From NCBI GenBank assembly GCA_000403475.2, contig KE159795.1:2150970-2214969 (forward strand): a stretch of DNA of 64,000 nucleotides, given 5' to 3'. Position 1 is the stretch's first letter; every line of letters begins with the position of its first letter. The DNA comes from Lachnospiraceae bacterium MD308. GTDB lineage: Bacteria > Bacillota > Clostridia > Lachnospirales > Lachnospiraceae. This document shows, in pieces, positions 17,764 to 26,882 of this stretch. Both the position numbers and the translations under genes were made by a program. The notes beneath the pieces were generated by a model. The model did no database searches, had not been told where the DNA came from, and saw only the letters and a program-made list of their open reading frames with translations.

Positions 17764-18039
17764 ATGAACAAAACAGAATTAGTAGCAGCAATTGCGGAGA
17801 GTGCAGAACTGTCAAAGAAGGATTCCGAAAAAGCGTTAAAGGCTTTTGTTGATGTTGTAACAGAAGAATTAAAAAAGGAGCATAAGGTTCAGTTGGTGGG
17901 CTTTGGTACTTTTGAAGTGACAAAGAGAGCTGCCAGAGAAGGAAGAAATCCGCAGACAGGTAAGGTTATGAGCATTGAAGCTTGTAAAGCACCGAAATTT
18001 AAAGCCGGAAAAGCTTTAAAGGATGCTGTGAATGAGTAA
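17764..18039 (+). CDS. hup: HU-family DNA-binding protein
   Basis: A 91-residue nucleoid protein that bends DNA as a dimer. It shows the helical N-terminus (MNKTELVAAIAE) and the signature GFGTFEVTKRAAREGRNPQT with the DNA-gripping arm RNPQTG. It has its own strong promoter and an RBS (AGAGGAGG). It heads the conserved HU–rqcP–yabP–yabQ–divIC–spoIIE order. A terminator after it should give HU more transcript than the genes below. Confidence 0.96.
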   Translation: MNKTELVAAIAESAELSKKDSEKALKAFVDVVTEELKKEHKVQLVGFGTFEVTKRAAREGRNPQTGKVMSIEACKAPKFKAGKALKDAVNE

Positions 18040-18055
18040 TTCATGAGGATAAACG

Positions 18056-18087
18056 GGTAGAGGGTCTTTGGCTCTCTGCCTTTTTTT
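18056..18087 (+). terminator. Terminator between hup and rqcP
   Basis: A stem of about 7-9 bp (from 18056, closing at 18080) followed by seven T. Some read-through could still express rqcP, since no clear promoter lies in the 19-base gap before it. Confidence 0.75.
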
Positions 18088-18106
18088 GTTACAGGGAGGT
18101 AAAAAT

Positions 18107-18346
18107 ATGAGGTTGGACAAATTCTTGAAAGTATCACGCCTGATCAAGAGGCGGACAGTGGCAAATGAAGCCTGTGATGCGGGAAGAGTTATTGTAAACG
18201 GAAGCGTGGCGAAAGCTTCGGTAAAAGTAAAGACTGGCGATATTATAGAAATCCAGTTTGGAACCAGGACAGTGAAGGTAGAAGTCCTCGATATCAAAGA
18301 GACAACGAAAAAGGAAGAAGCTGCCAGTCTGTTCAAATATCTGTAA
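18107..18346 (+). CDS. rqcP: S4-domain RNA-binding protein RqcP (YabO)
   Basis: A 79-residue protein that is nearly all S4 RNA-binding domain (MRLDKFLKVSRLIKRRTVANEACDAG...). In Bacillus, RqcP works with RqcH on stalled 50S subunits to add C-terminal alanine tails. I chose the ATG at 18107 because GGGAGGTAA lies directly upstream; the upstream in-frame start at 18068 lies inside the hup terminator. Its place between HU and YabP matches the Bacillus order. Confidence 0.9.
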   Translation: MRLDKFLKVSRLIKRRTVANEACDAGRVIVNGSVAKASVKVKTGDIIEIQFGTRTVKVEVLDIKETTKKEEAASLFKYL

Positions 18347-18389
18347 TAAATACGAACAACCTTTCATATGATTATTAAGAAAGGTTGTG

Positions 18390-18680
18390 ATGTGTATGGA
18401 AGACAGAACCACACAAAAAAATCATAAACTGGTTGTAAATAACCGTAAGACGAGTCTGGTGACAGGGGTATTGGATGTATTATCCTTTGATTTGAATGAG
18501 ATTCTTCTGGAGACGGAGCAGGGGATGATGATGGTGAAGGGAACAGATCTGCATGTAAATCGTCTGAATCTTGAAAAGGGCGAGGTGGATCTGTCGGGAA
18601 ATATCGACAGTATCTCGTACTCAGATGTACATGCAGGAGTGAAGCAGGGGGAGAACCTGTTTTCTAAGCTTTTCAGGTGA
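18390..18680 (+). CDS. yabP: Sporulation protein YabP
   Basis: A 96-residue YabP/YqfC-family protein: NHKLVVNNRKTSLVTGVLDVLSFD, then QGMMMVKGTDLHVNRLNLEKG, the usual family core. In Bacillus it is a sigma-E-dependent mother-cell protein needed for sporulation, in one operon with yabQ. The start could be GTG 18387, ATG 18390 or ATG 18396; AAGAAAGG ending at 18384 suits 18390. The stop is 3 bases before yabQ. Confidence 0.9.
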   Translation: MCMEDRTTQKNHKLVVNNRKTSLVTGVLDVLSFDLNEILLETEQGMMMVKGTDLHVNRLNLEKGEVDLSGNIDSISYSDVHAGVKQGENLFSKLFR

Positions 18681-18683
18681 CAA

Positions 18684-18968
18684 ATGCCGGAAATCGAAGG
18701 TGAATTGATTATATTTCTGGTATCGGTGGTTACCGGTATCATGCTGCGGTTGGTCTATCGCAGCATCGGTATTTTCCGTCAGTTAGTAGAGCACAGTCTT
18801 ATTTTTATCGGAGCAGAGGACCTGATTTTTTGGATTGGCGCTGCGTTGTATGTGTTTGTGCAAATTTACCATACAAGTGATGGTAGCATCCGATGGTATT
18901 TTATACTAGGGCTTGTATTTGGAACGCTTTTTTGCGAAGTTGTGTTGAGGCGTTTGACAAAAGGGTAA
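18684..18968 (+). CDS. yabQ: Spore cortex protein YabQ
   Basis: A 94-residue membrane protein with about three spans (roughly 7-25, 40-60, 66-85), starting 3 bases after yabP. Bacillus YabQ sits in the forespore outer membranes and is needed for cortex formation; it is about twice as long, so this short form is reduced but typical of many Clostridia. The identification rests mainly on order next to yabP and the VTGIMLRLVYRSI...DLIFWI pattern. Confidence 0.8.
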   Translation: MPEIEGELIIFLVSVVTGIMLRLVYRSIGIFRQLVEHSLIFIGAEDLIFWIGAALYVFVQIYHTSDGSIRWYFILGLVFGTLFCEVVLRRLTKG

Positions 18969-19093
18969 AAAAAAATCTACGTTAATTTGGGGATATATTC
19001 TTTTTTAAGTGTTGCGGAAATGAGAAAAAGAAGATAAGATAAGGATTAATTAATGAGATGGTTTGGGCCTGTCAGCAAGGGTGAGTATAAATT

Positions 19094-19423
19094 ATGAAAA
19101 AGATGAATCAGGAGCGCCGCCGGGGGAACAGCAGGCACAGGAGGCGTATTAGAGGACACAAAAGAAGTGTGCTTATTGTTAGTGCTGTAATTATATTGAT
19201 GGGCGTTATTGTGTTGGTGAACAGTATGGCGCTTAAGGCAAAAGAGAGGGCATACAAGGAGCAGGAGATAGAGCTGCAGCAGCAGATAAAAGAAGAAGAG
19301 CAGAAAGCGAAAGAGATTGATAAGCTGGAAGATTACGTAGGTACAGATGCGTATGTGGAGGATATGGCCAGAGAGAAACTGGGTCTGGTTTATGAAGATG
19401 AAATTATATTTAAGGCGAAGTGA
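19094..19423 (+). CDS. divIC: Septum formation initiator DivIC/FtsL family
   Basis: A 109-residue bitopic protein: a basic cytoplasmic N-terminus (1-34), one membrane span (about 35-54), an extracellular coiled coil (58-85) and the family end DAYVEDMAREKLGLVYEDEI. It acts in the divisome with FtsL/DivIB. AAGGGTGAG is about 10 bases before the ATG. The place between yabQ and spoIIE is as in Bacillus. A terminator follows at once. Confidence 0.9.
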   Translation: MKKMNQERRRGNSRHRRRIRGHKRSVLIVSAVIILMGVIVLVNSMALKAKERAYKEQEIELQQQIKEEEQKAKEIDKLEDYVGTDAYVEDMAREKLGLVYEDEIIFKAK

Positions 19424-19440
19424 TGCCGGTACGAAAGATA

Positions 19441-19473
19441 AGCTTTAGGATATATATCCTAAAGCTATTTTTT
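19441..19473 (+). terminator. Terminator between divIC and spoIIE
   Basis: A perfect 26-base palindrome (19441-19466) followed by six T (19468-19473). It ends only 37 bases before the chosen spoIIE start. Confidence 0.9.
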
Positions 19474-19510
19474 GTCATCAATGGATTTATTTCAAGGGGA
19501 GCAGATTAAA

Positions 19511-20914
19511 ATGGGAGAAATCAAAGAAAAAGGTGCATTTTTAAATCCGTATGTGATACAGATGGATAAGTTTGCAGATTCAATGGTGCACCTTTCGAAG
19601 ACTTTTTTTACATTAGAGGGCTATAAGGGGACTTTTTCAAAAGAAGAGTTCGAGGAGATGTTCGGAAAGGTTACGGACAAGGTGTGTGAGAATTGCGAGC
19701 GCAGGGAATCATGTCTGCAGGAGAATCGAATCTATACATATCAAATGATGTATGAGATTCTATGTGCGGTGGAGGATTACGGGGCGGAGCTAAATGTAGA
19801 GTTAAAAAGAGGGCTTCAGAAAAAATGTTTTTTTGCGCCAAGATTTCTTCGGGAAACACTGGAGGTCTATGAGAATGCGAAAAAGATTCTCCTCTGGAAT
19901 AATAAAATTGTACAAAACAGGGAGGGGTTCGCAGGTCAGCTCAACAGCTTTGCAAAGCTTCTGCAATATACGACAAGGGAGCTGGATGCAGGTATTTTTG
20001 AGGACGAGCATTTAGAGAAAAAAATAAAGAACCGTTTGAAAAAAATCGGAATCAAGATGCTTTCTTCGGTATTTTATGTCACGGCCCAGGGTAAGTATGA
20101 GATTCATCTGACAGTGAAAGCCACAAAAGGAATCTGTGTGGCTACAAAGGAGCTTGCTTATGAAGTCGGAGGCTGTGTCGGAAGGGTGATGATGCCCCAG
20201 CAGGGAGAGCGCCCGATTGTGGGAGCACAGTATTGCACGATTGCCTGTGTGGAGGGTGCGCGTTATCAGACGCTTCAGGGGGTCGCCAAAATAGGAAAAG
20301 ATTGCGAGCAGATTTCCGGGGATACTTTTCTTATGGTTGATTTGCCGGGAGGAAGAAAAGGGATGGCAATCTCTGACGGTATGGGCTCCGGGGAGGAGGC
20401 GTGCAGGGAGAGCACGATGGTGGTGGAGATGTTAGAAGAGCTTTTGGAGGCGGGATTTCCGGCGAAGATGGCGATTGAGATTATGAATACGGCACTGGTT
20501 ATCGGAAGAGAGGATGTTAGGTTTTCTACGATTGATGTCTGTTTGTTTGATCTTTATACGGGGAAATGTGAATTTGTGAAGGCAGGAGCGTCGACTACAT
20601 TTATTAAAAGGTCAGACAGTGTGGAGAGGATTACTTCTGCGACTCTTCCGATTGGGGTGATTAAAGATATGGAGATAGAATCGGTAGAAAAAGAGCTTTC
20701 ATCGGGGGACTTTGTTATCATGGTGACGGACGGCGTAATGGATGCACTTCCGGCTAAGGAGCAAGATACTCTGATGATAGAATTTATCAGGGAGGCGAAT
20801 ACAGTAAACCCTAAGGAGCTGGCTCATTGTCTGTTGGGGAAGGTGTTGGAATGGAGCGGTGAGAAGCCGACGGATGATATGACGATCATGGCAGTGGGGT
20901 TGTGGAAATTATAG
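19511..20914 (+). CDS. spoIIE: Stage II sporulation protein E (PP2C phosphatase) lacking the membrane domain
   Basis: A 467-residue protein. About 1-200 matches the cytoplasmic linker/oligomerisation part of SpoIIE, including a Cys cluster (CENCERRESC). About 245-467 is the PP2C phosphatase domain (DLPGGRKGMAISDGMGSGEEA, VTDGVMDALP, KPTDDMTIMAVGL). SpoIIE dephosphorylates SpoIIAA-P to release sigma-F in the forespore. Bacillus SpoIIE is about 830 residues with ten N-terminal membrane spans; none are encoded here. I chose ATG 19511 (AAGGGGAGC upstream); TTG 19472 and ATG 19481 are alternatives that add at most 13 residues. Confidence 0.85.
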   Translation: MGEIKEKGAFLNPYVIQMDKFADSMVHLSKTFFTLEGYKGTFSKEEFEEMFGKVTDKVCENCERRESCLQENRIYTYQMMYEILCAVEDYGAELNVELKRGLQKKCFFAPRFLRETLEVYENAKKILLWNNKIVQNREGFAGQLNSFAKLLQYTTRELDAGIFEDEHLEKKIKNRLKKIGIKMLSSVFYVTAQGKYEIHLTVKATKGICVATKELAYEVGGCVGRVMMPQQGERPIVGAQYCTIACVEGARYQTLQGVAKIGKDCEQISGDTFLMVDLPGGRKGMAISDGMGSGEEACRESTMVVEMLEELLEAGFPAKMAIEIMNTALVIGREDVRFSTIDVCLFDLYTGKCEFVKAGASTTFIKRSDSVERITSATLPIGVIKDMEIESVEKELSSGDFVIMVTDGVMDALPAKEQDTLMIEFIREANTVNPKELAHCLLGKVLEWSGEKPTDDMTIMAVGLWKL

Positions 20915-20988
20915 AACTTGCATTTTGGACGGAAATTCTATATATTTAAGACGTGATTTAATAATATTTAAAGAGAAAAGGTCGGAAA

Positions 20989-22386
20989 ATGTATAAGAAA
21001 GTCAGAGAATATATCAAGGCATGGCAGATGCTGGGGGCTAAGGATAAGGTGATTGCAGGCGTATCGGGAGGAGCGGATTCCATATGTCTGCTTTTTATAC
21101 TTTTAAAGTTGAAGTCAGAAATTGGTTTTGAGATTGCCGCTGTGCATATTCATCATGGGCTGAGGGGAGAGTCGGCGAATCGGGATGAGAGATATGTGAG
21201 GGAAGTCTGTGAGAAGGAAAATGTCGAACTTTTTGTATATCATGAAGATGTAAGAGGATATGCAAAGACGCATAAGCTTACACTGGAAGAAGCAGGGCGC
21301 AAGGTGAGAAGAGAGCGCTTTACGGAGGTGATGAGGCAGCAGGGGGGGACATGCATTGCGCTGGCGCACCATAAGAATGATAATGCGGAGACAGTGCTGT
21401 GGAATCTATGCCGCGGAACCGGATTGAAGGGGCTGGGGGGAATTTCGCCGAAAAATGGCGTATGGATTCGTCCGCTTCTTTGCTTAGAACGGCTGGAGAT
21501 TGAATCATATCTGAAAAAAAGGGGAATATCTTATTGTACAGATGAGACAAATCTGGAGGAAGAATATACAAGAAACCGGATTCGAAACTGCGTGCTGCCT
21601 TATTTGGAAGAGAATATTAACGAAAAAGCAGTACTTCATATCGCTGCGTGCGCTTCTAAGCTCCAGGGAATTGAGAAATATATAGAGGAAGAGATAAAAA
21701 AATATGTAAAGGAGTGTACAAAAAGAGAGGAAGACGGCAGGATAATTGTTGTGAAAGAGCTGTATGAGAAGGTGCCGGATGCTTTAAAGTCCGGGGCTTT
21801 GCATGATATTATCTGCAGTGCGTCGGGGAGGAGCAAGAATATAGAAGACGTACATGTCAAAATACTGCAGGAGCTTCTTGAGCGCCAGGTGGGGCGAAGG
21901 GTGGATTTGCCGTATGGCCTAGAGGCTATGCGAAGCTACGAAGGGCTGTATATCCGGGAGAAAAAGCAGGAAGAGAAAGAAGAAAAACCTGTATTTCAGA
22001 TGAGAATATTAAAAAAAGATGTAGAAACGGTAACATTTTCGCAAAAAAACTACACGAAATGGTTTGATTATGATATAATTACCAATACTGTAAAAATCAG
22101 ACACCGTAAGCCCGGGGATTACATTGTGATAGATAAAGAGGGCAGAACTCAGAAGCTAAAACAGTACTTTATTAATACCAAAATCCCGCGGGAACTCAGA
22201 GACAGTATATGGCTTGTGGCAGATGGAAAAGAAATAATATGGATTGTTGGTTACAGACAGAGTCAGGCATATCAGGTTACAGACCATACAGAACGAATAT
22301 TGGAAATTAGTATTTACGGAGGAGAAAAGGATGGCGGAGACAATAAAGGTATTGATTCCGGAGGAGAAGGCCGCGAAGAGAATTGA
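20989..22386 (+). CDS. tilS: tRNA(Ile)-lysidine synthetase
   Basis: A 465-residue enzyme that puts lysine on C34 of tRNA-Ile2 so it reads AUA. The PP-loop ATP site SGGADS is at 26-31, followed by the family AVHIHHGLRG and LAHHKNDNAET motifs. The C-terminal TilS domain (about 350-450) has VKIRHRKPGDYI. AAAAGG precedes the ATG. The 3' end overlaps hpt by 56 bases, so the two are coupled, as in many Firmicutes. Confidence 0.93.
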   Translation: MYKKVREYIKAWQMLGAKDKVIAGVSGGADSICLLFILLKLKSEIGFEIAAVHIHHGLRGESANRDERYVREVCEKENVELFVYHEDVRGYAKTHKLTLEEAGRKVRRERFTEVMRQQGGTCIALAHHKNDNAETVLWNLCRGTGLKGLGGISPKNGVWIRPLLCLERLEIESYLKKRGISYCTDETNLEEEYTRNRIRNCVLPYLEENINEKAVLHIAACASKLQGIEKYIEEEIKKYVKECTKREEDGRIIVVKELYEKVPDALKSGALHDIICSASGRSKNIEDVHVKILQELLERQVGRRVDLPYGLEAMRSYEGLYIREKKQEEKEEKPVFQMRILKKDVETVTFSQKNYTKWFDYDIITNTVKIRHRKPGDYIVIDKEGRTQKLKQYFINTKIPRELRDSIWLVADGKEIIWIVGYRQSQAYQVTDHTERILEISIYGGEKDGGDNKGIDSGGEGREEN

Positions 22387-22858
22387 AGAAATCGGGCGGC
22401 AGATCAGTGAAGATTATGCCGGCAGGCAAGTGCATCTTATCTGTATTTTAAAGGGTGGAGTATTTTTTATGTGCGAGTTGGCAAAAAGGATTACTGTACC
22501 GGTTTCTATGGATTTTATGAGTGTGAGCAGTTACGGTGACGGTACTTCATCCAGTGGGATTGTAAAGATTGCCAAAGACCTCGATGAATCATTAGAGGGA
22601 AAGGATGTCATTATCGTGGAAGATATTATTGATTCTGGCAGAACGCTTTATTATCTGATGGATGTCCTCAAAAAGAGAAAACCGAGAAGCTTAAAGCTCT
22701 GCACGCTTCTTGACAAGCCGGAGCGCAGGGTGAAGGATGTGAAGGTTGATTATGTTGGATATGAGATACCGGATGAATTTGTGGTTGGGTATGGGCTTGA
22801 TTATGCGCAGAAATATAGAAATCTACCATACATCGGTGTTGTAGAAGGTGTTGAGTAG
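22331..22858 (+). CDS. hpt: Hypoxanthine phosphoribosyltransferase
   Basis: A 175-residue purine-salvage enzyme (hypoxanthine/guanine + PRPP to IMP/GMP). The PRPP-binding loop is VIIVEDIIDSGRTL (93-106), and LKGGVFFMCEL and YGLDYAQKYRNLPYIG are the usual flanking motifs. The start at 22331 has GGAGGAGAAAAGG upstream, inside tilS. It lies 15 bases before ftsH. Confidence 0.94.
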   Translation: MAETIKVLIPEEKAAKRIEEIGRQISEDYAGRQVHLICILKGGVFFMCELAKRITVPVSMDFMSVSSYGDGTSSSGIVKIAKDLDESLEGKDVIIVEDIIDSGRTLYYLMDVLKKRKPRSLKLCTLLDKPERRVKDVKVDYVGYEIPDEFVVGYGLDYAQKYRNLPYIGVVEGVE

Positions 22859-22873
22859 AAGGAGGCTTAAGAG

Positions 22874-24748
22874 TTGAACGAGAGAAGGACCAGAGGAATC
22901 AGCGGCGTGAGCGTGCTGGTGTTTATACTATTTTTGTTTGGTGCATTGTGGTTCACGAACCAGATGGATCAGAGGGACAGTGAGTTAAACCGGCAGGAAT
23001 TTGAGAGGATAATCACAGAAGGGAATGTGAAGTCAGTGCATATTACCCAGAATAAAAATGTTCCTACCGGCAGAGTAGAGGTTGAGCTTAGAAGCGGCAA
23101 AGACGGGACGGATACGGAAGTTCGGTATCTGTACGCATCGGATGTCAATGAGGTTCAGGAAGTTCTTAAGGACAACGGAATTGAAAATTACACGATGTCG
23201 AATGTTCCGCAGGAGAGTTGGTTTGCGAATACGATTGTCCCGATGCTTCTGACGATAGGCGGGATTGCGTTGATTTTCATGCTTATGAACCGTCAGGGCG
23301 GCAGTGCGAACACGAAGGCTATGAATTTTGGTAAGAGTCGTGCAAAGTTAAGCAGAGACGGAGAGAATAACGTAACGTTTTCTAAGGTGGCAGGACTTCA
23401 GGAAGAGAAAGAGGAATTGGAGGAGATTGTAGATTTTCTGAAATCTCCGAAAAAGTATATCCAGGTTGGCGCAAGAATCCCCAAGGGAGTTCTTCTTGTA
23501 GGACCTCCGGGAACCGGAAAGACACTGCTCGCGAAAGCAGTCGCAGGAGAGGCGGGGGTTCCGTTTTTTACGATTTCCGGTTCTGATTTTGTGGAGATGT
23601 TTGTCGGCGTGGGTGCTTCCCGTGTCAGGGATTTGTTTGAAGAGGCGAAGAAAAATGCACCGTGTATTATATTTATAGATGAGATTGATGCAGTTGCCAG
23701 ACGCAGAGGTACCGGAATGGGCGGCGGGCATGACGAGAGAGAACAGACCCTTAACCAACTTCTGGTAGAGATGGACGGATTTGGGGTGAATGAAGGAATC
23801 ATCGTTATGGCGGCAACGAATAGGGTCGACATCTTAGACCCTGCGATTTTGCGGCCCGGAAGATTTGACAGAAAGGTTATGGTTGGACGTCCGGATGTGC
23901 AGGGCAGAGAAGAGATTCTGGCTGTACATGCAAAGGGAAAACCGCTCAGCGAAGAAATCGATTTAAAGCAGATTGCTCAGACGACTGCCGGATTTACAGG
24001 TGCGGATCTTGAAAATCTGCTGAATGAAGCTGCAATTCTTGCGGCAAAGGACAATCGTGTATTTTTAATGCAGGAAGACATAAAAAAAGCTTTTATTAAA
24101 GTGGGAATCGGCGCGGAGAAGAAGAGCCGGGTTATCTCTGATAAAGAGAAAAAAATTACTGCATTTCACGAGGCGGGACATGCGATATTGTTCCATGTAC
24201 TGCCGGATGTGGGACCGGTCTACAGTGTTTCTATTATTCCGACCGGCGGAGCGGGAGGCTATACAATGCCGCTTCCGGAAAAGGATGAGATGTTTAACAC
24301 GAAGGGAAAGATGCTTCAGGATATTATTGTATCTCTCGGCGGACGTGTTGCAGAAGAGGAAGTGTTTGACGATATTACGACAGGTGCTTCGCAGGATATT
24401 AAGCAGGCCACCAGCCTTGCTAAGTCTATGGTGACGAAGTTTGGTATGTCGGAGACGGTCGGACTTGTCAATTATGATAATGATAGTGACGAGGTGTTTA
24501 TCGGACGTGACCTTGCACATGCTCAGAGAGGGTATGGAGAAAGTATTGCAACTGTCATTGACCAGGAGGTAAAGCGTATCATTGATGAATGTTACAAAAA
24601 GGCAAAGGCGATTATACAGGAGTATGACGGAGTGCTTCATGCGTGTGCAGAACTTCTTCTAGAGAAGGAGAAGATTTCCAGGGAAGAATTCGAAGCGTTG
24701 TTCCCATCAGGGATTCCGGAGAATTCCGGGGAGATGGTACGGGTATAA
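22874..24748 (+). CDS. ftsH: ATP-dependent zinc metalloprotease FtsH
   Basis: A 624-residue membrane AAA protease that degrades misfolded membrane and regulatory proteins. Membrane spans at about 9-27 and 118-138 flank the extracellular domain. Walker A GPPGTGKT is at 210-217, Walker B and SRH follow, and the zinc site is HEAGH (432-436). It starts with TTG, supported by AAGGAGG just upstream; no ATG is available without losing the first membrane span. It ends the tilS–hpt–ftsH cluster. Confidence 0.96.
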   Translation: MNERRTRGISGVSVLVFILFLFGALWFTNQMDQRDSELNRQEFERIITEGNVKSVHITQNKNVPTGRVEVELRSGKDGTDTEVRYLYASDVNEVQEVLKDNGIENYTMSNVPQESWFANTIVPMLLTIGGIALIFMLMNRQGGSANTKAMNFGKSRAKLSRDGENNVTFSKVAGLQEEKEELEEIVDFLKSPKKYIQVGARIPKGVLLVGPPGTGKTLLAKAVAGEAGVPFFTISGSDFVEMFVGVGASRVRDLFEEAKKNAPCIIFIDEIDAVARRRGTGMGGGHDEREQTLNQLLVEMDGFGVNEGIIVMAATNRVDILDPAILRPGRFDRKVMVGRPDVQGREEILAVHAKGKPLSEEIDLKQIAQTTAGFTGADLENLLNEAAILAAKDNRVFLMQEDIKKAFIKVGIGAEKKSRVISDKEKKITAFHEAGHAILFHVLPDVGPVYSVSIIPTGGAGGYTMPLPEKDEMFNTKGKMLQDIIVSLGGRVAEEEVFDDITTGASQDIKQATSLAKSMVTKFGMSETVGLVNYDNDSDEVFIGRDLAHAQRGYGESIATVIDQEVKRIIDECYKKAKAIIQEYDGVLHACAELLLEKEKISREEFEALFPSGIPENSGEMVRV

Positions 24749-24780
24749 TAAATATCAGGTGACTGAGGGGACGAGAACAC

Positions 24781-26820
24781 ATGAATAAACAAGCATTATT
24801 TTGCGATGGCTCCAGGTGGTATGTATCACCGCAGGAGCCGGACTGTAACCAGATAGTGACATTGAGATTTCGGACGGCAAAAGAGGACGCGGTGCGCGTC
24901 TGCCTTGTCGTCGGCGAGGACAGATATAATATAAGTAAAGAATCAGTAGAAGGTGAATTTGATTACTATTCTATTGATTGGAAGCTTGGAGAGGAGCCGT
25001 TTAGCTATTGCTTTGAAATCTCGGATAAAGAGCAGGTATGCTATTTTAATCGGTGCGGTGTGGCAGAAGTGCGTTCCGGGCTGTATGACTTTCGGATTGT
25101 CCCGGGTTTTTCTACGCCGGAGTGGGCGAAGGGCGCTGTTATGTACCAGATCTACACGGATCGTTTTTACAATGGCGACCCGTCGAACGACGTGGAGACG
25201 AACGAGTATTTCTATATCGGAGACTACAGCCGGAAGGTGACAGACTGGAACAAATATCCTGATACTATGGGGGTTAGAGAGTTTTATGGCGGCGACCTTC
25301 AGGGGGTGATGGATAAGCTGGATTATTTGCAGGAGCTTGGAGTTGAGGTTCTATATTTTAATCCGTTATTTGTCTCGCCTTCTAACCATAAGTACGATAT
25401 TCAGGATTATGATTATATAGACCCTCATTTTGGCGTAATTGTTGATGATGGCGGTGAAGTTCTCGCTGACGGAGATCGGGATAATGTCAATGCGACAAAA
25501 TACCAGAAAAGGGTTGCCAGTCTTAAGAATCTGGAGGCCAGCAATGAATTGTTTGTAAAGCTTGTGGAAGAACTTCATCGAAGAGGGATGAAGATAATTC
25601 TTGACGGTGTATTCAATCACTGTGGTTCTTTTAACAAATGGATGGACAGGGAGCGTATCTATGAAAATCAGGAAGAGTATGCCCCAGGTGCATATATAAG
25701 TGCGGAAAGTCCATACCGGAGTTACTTTGAGTTTAGAGATAACGCAGACGGAAGATGGCCGTATAATGGAACCTATGACGGCTGGTGGAGCCATGATACG
25801 CTGCCGAAGCTTAATTATGAAGGTTCAGAGGAACTTGAGGAATATATCTTAAAGGTTGGAAAAAAATGGGTGTCTCCGCCGTACAATGTGGATGGGTGGC
25901 GTCTGGATGTGGCGGCTGATCTGGGCCACAGCAGCGAATATAATCATGAATTTTGGAAGAAATTCCGAAAAGTGGTTAAGGAGGCGAATCCAAATGCGCT
26001 GATACTCGCGGAGCATTATGGAGATCCGAGCAGCTGGCTTCAGGGTGATGAGTGGGACAGTGTGATGAATTACGATGCGTTTATGGAACCGCTTACCTGG
26101 TTTCTGACCGGCATGGAAAAGCACAGTGATGAGAAAAATGAAGATCTTCTCGGCAATGCGGAATATTTTAAGAGTTCTATGAATCATTACATGTCAAGAA
26201 TGCTCACGCCGTCTCTGGAGGTGGCGATGAATGAATTATCCAACCATGACCATTCCAGATTCCTTACAAGGACGAACCATGTGGTAGGCAGGGTTGCAGA
26301 AAAAGGGCCGGAAGCGGCGGAGGAATATGTGAATCTTGCGGTTATGCGTGAGGCGGTTGTTATGCAGATGACATGGATTGGAGCGCCGACGATCTACTAT
26401 GGAGATGAGGCGGGCGTATGTGGGTTTACCGATCCTGATAACCGACGTACTTATCCGTGGGGGAATGAGAACCAGGAATTGATAGATTTTCACCGTGATA
26501 TGATACGCATCCATAAAAACAGCCAGGCACTGCGCAACGGTTCGATACAGCTTTTATGCGAGGAGAATAATATACTTGCCTATGGGCGTTTTACAGAGGA
26601 TGAACAGATTGTTGTAATTATTAATAATCACAGTGACTTTGCGGAGGTAACTGTTCCTGTCTGGAGAATCGGAGTGCCGATGAGAGGAAAGATGCAAAGG
26701 CTTATGTATTCTTATGTAAAGGGGTATACGGTATCTCGTGATGAATATCTGGTCCGCAGCGGAGAGATGGTAGTAAATATGGGCGCGCAGTCGGCGCTGG
26801 TAGTGGAGAATATCAGTTAA
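24781..26820 (+). CDS. GH13 neopullulanase/cyclomaltodextrinase-type alpha-glycosidase
   Basis: A 679-residue cytoplasmic glycosidase. An N-terminal beta domain (about 1-115, CBM34-like) precedes the catalytic barrel, as in maltogenic amylases and neopullulanases. Catalytic residues: nucleophile Asp376 (DGWRLDVAAD), acid/base Glu411 (LILAEHYGD), and Asp490 (SNHDHSRF). No signal peptide, so it probably degrades imported maltodextrins or cyclodextrins, or glycogen. The exact specificity cannot be read from the sequence. It has no other sugar gene beside it. Confidence 0.88.
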   Translation: MNKQALFCDGSRWYVSPQEPDCNQIVTLRFRTAKEDAVRVCLVVGEDRYNISKESVEGEFDYYSIDWKLGEEPFSYCFEISDKEQVCYFNRCGVAEVRSGLYDFRIVPGFSTPEWAKGAVMYQIYTDRFYNGDPSNDVETNEYFYIGDYSRKVTDWNKYPDTMGVREFYGGDLQGVMDKLDYLQELGVEVLYFNPLFVSPSNHKYDIQDYDYIDPHFGVIVDDGGEVLADGDRDNVNATKYQKRVASLKNLEASNELFVKLVEELHRRGMKIILDGVFNHCGSFNKWMDRERIYENQEEYAPGAYISAESPYRSYFEFRDNADGRWPYNGTYDGWWSHDTLPKLNYEGSEELEEYILKVGKKWVSPPYNVDGWRLDVAADLGHSSEYNHEFWKKFRKVVKEANPNALILAEHYGDPSSWLQGDEWDSVMNYDAFMEPLTWFLTGMEKHSDEKNEDLLGNAEYFKSSMNHYMSRMLTPSLEVAMNELSNHDHSRFLTRTNHVVGRVAEKGPEAAEEYVNLAVMREAVVMQMTWIGAPTIYYGDEAGVCGFTDPDNRRTYPWGNENQELIDFHRDMIRIHKNSQALRNGSIQLLCEENNILAYGRFTEDEQIVVIINNHSDFAEVTVPVWRIGVPMRGKMQRLMYSYVKGYTVSRDEYLVRSGEMVVNMGAQSALVVENIS

Positions 26821-26846
26821 AATTATGTGAGTGATACAGAATAAAA

Positions 26847-26878
26847 ACGGTTCAGCTATCTGGTGATTGCTGAACCGT
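26847..26878. terminator. Shared terminator between convergent GH13 and map genes
   Basis: A perfect 10-bp stem (26847-26856 with 26869-26878). On the minus strand it is followed by five T, on the plus strand by an A/T-rich tail, so it serves map best and probably both genes. Confidence 0.85.
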
Positions 26879-26882
26879 AAAT

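Noticed and set aside
18365..18372. CATATGAT resembling a sigma-E -10 before yabP
   Set aside because: No convincing -35 at 13-15 bases, and the start would fall at the Shine-Dalgarno sequence.
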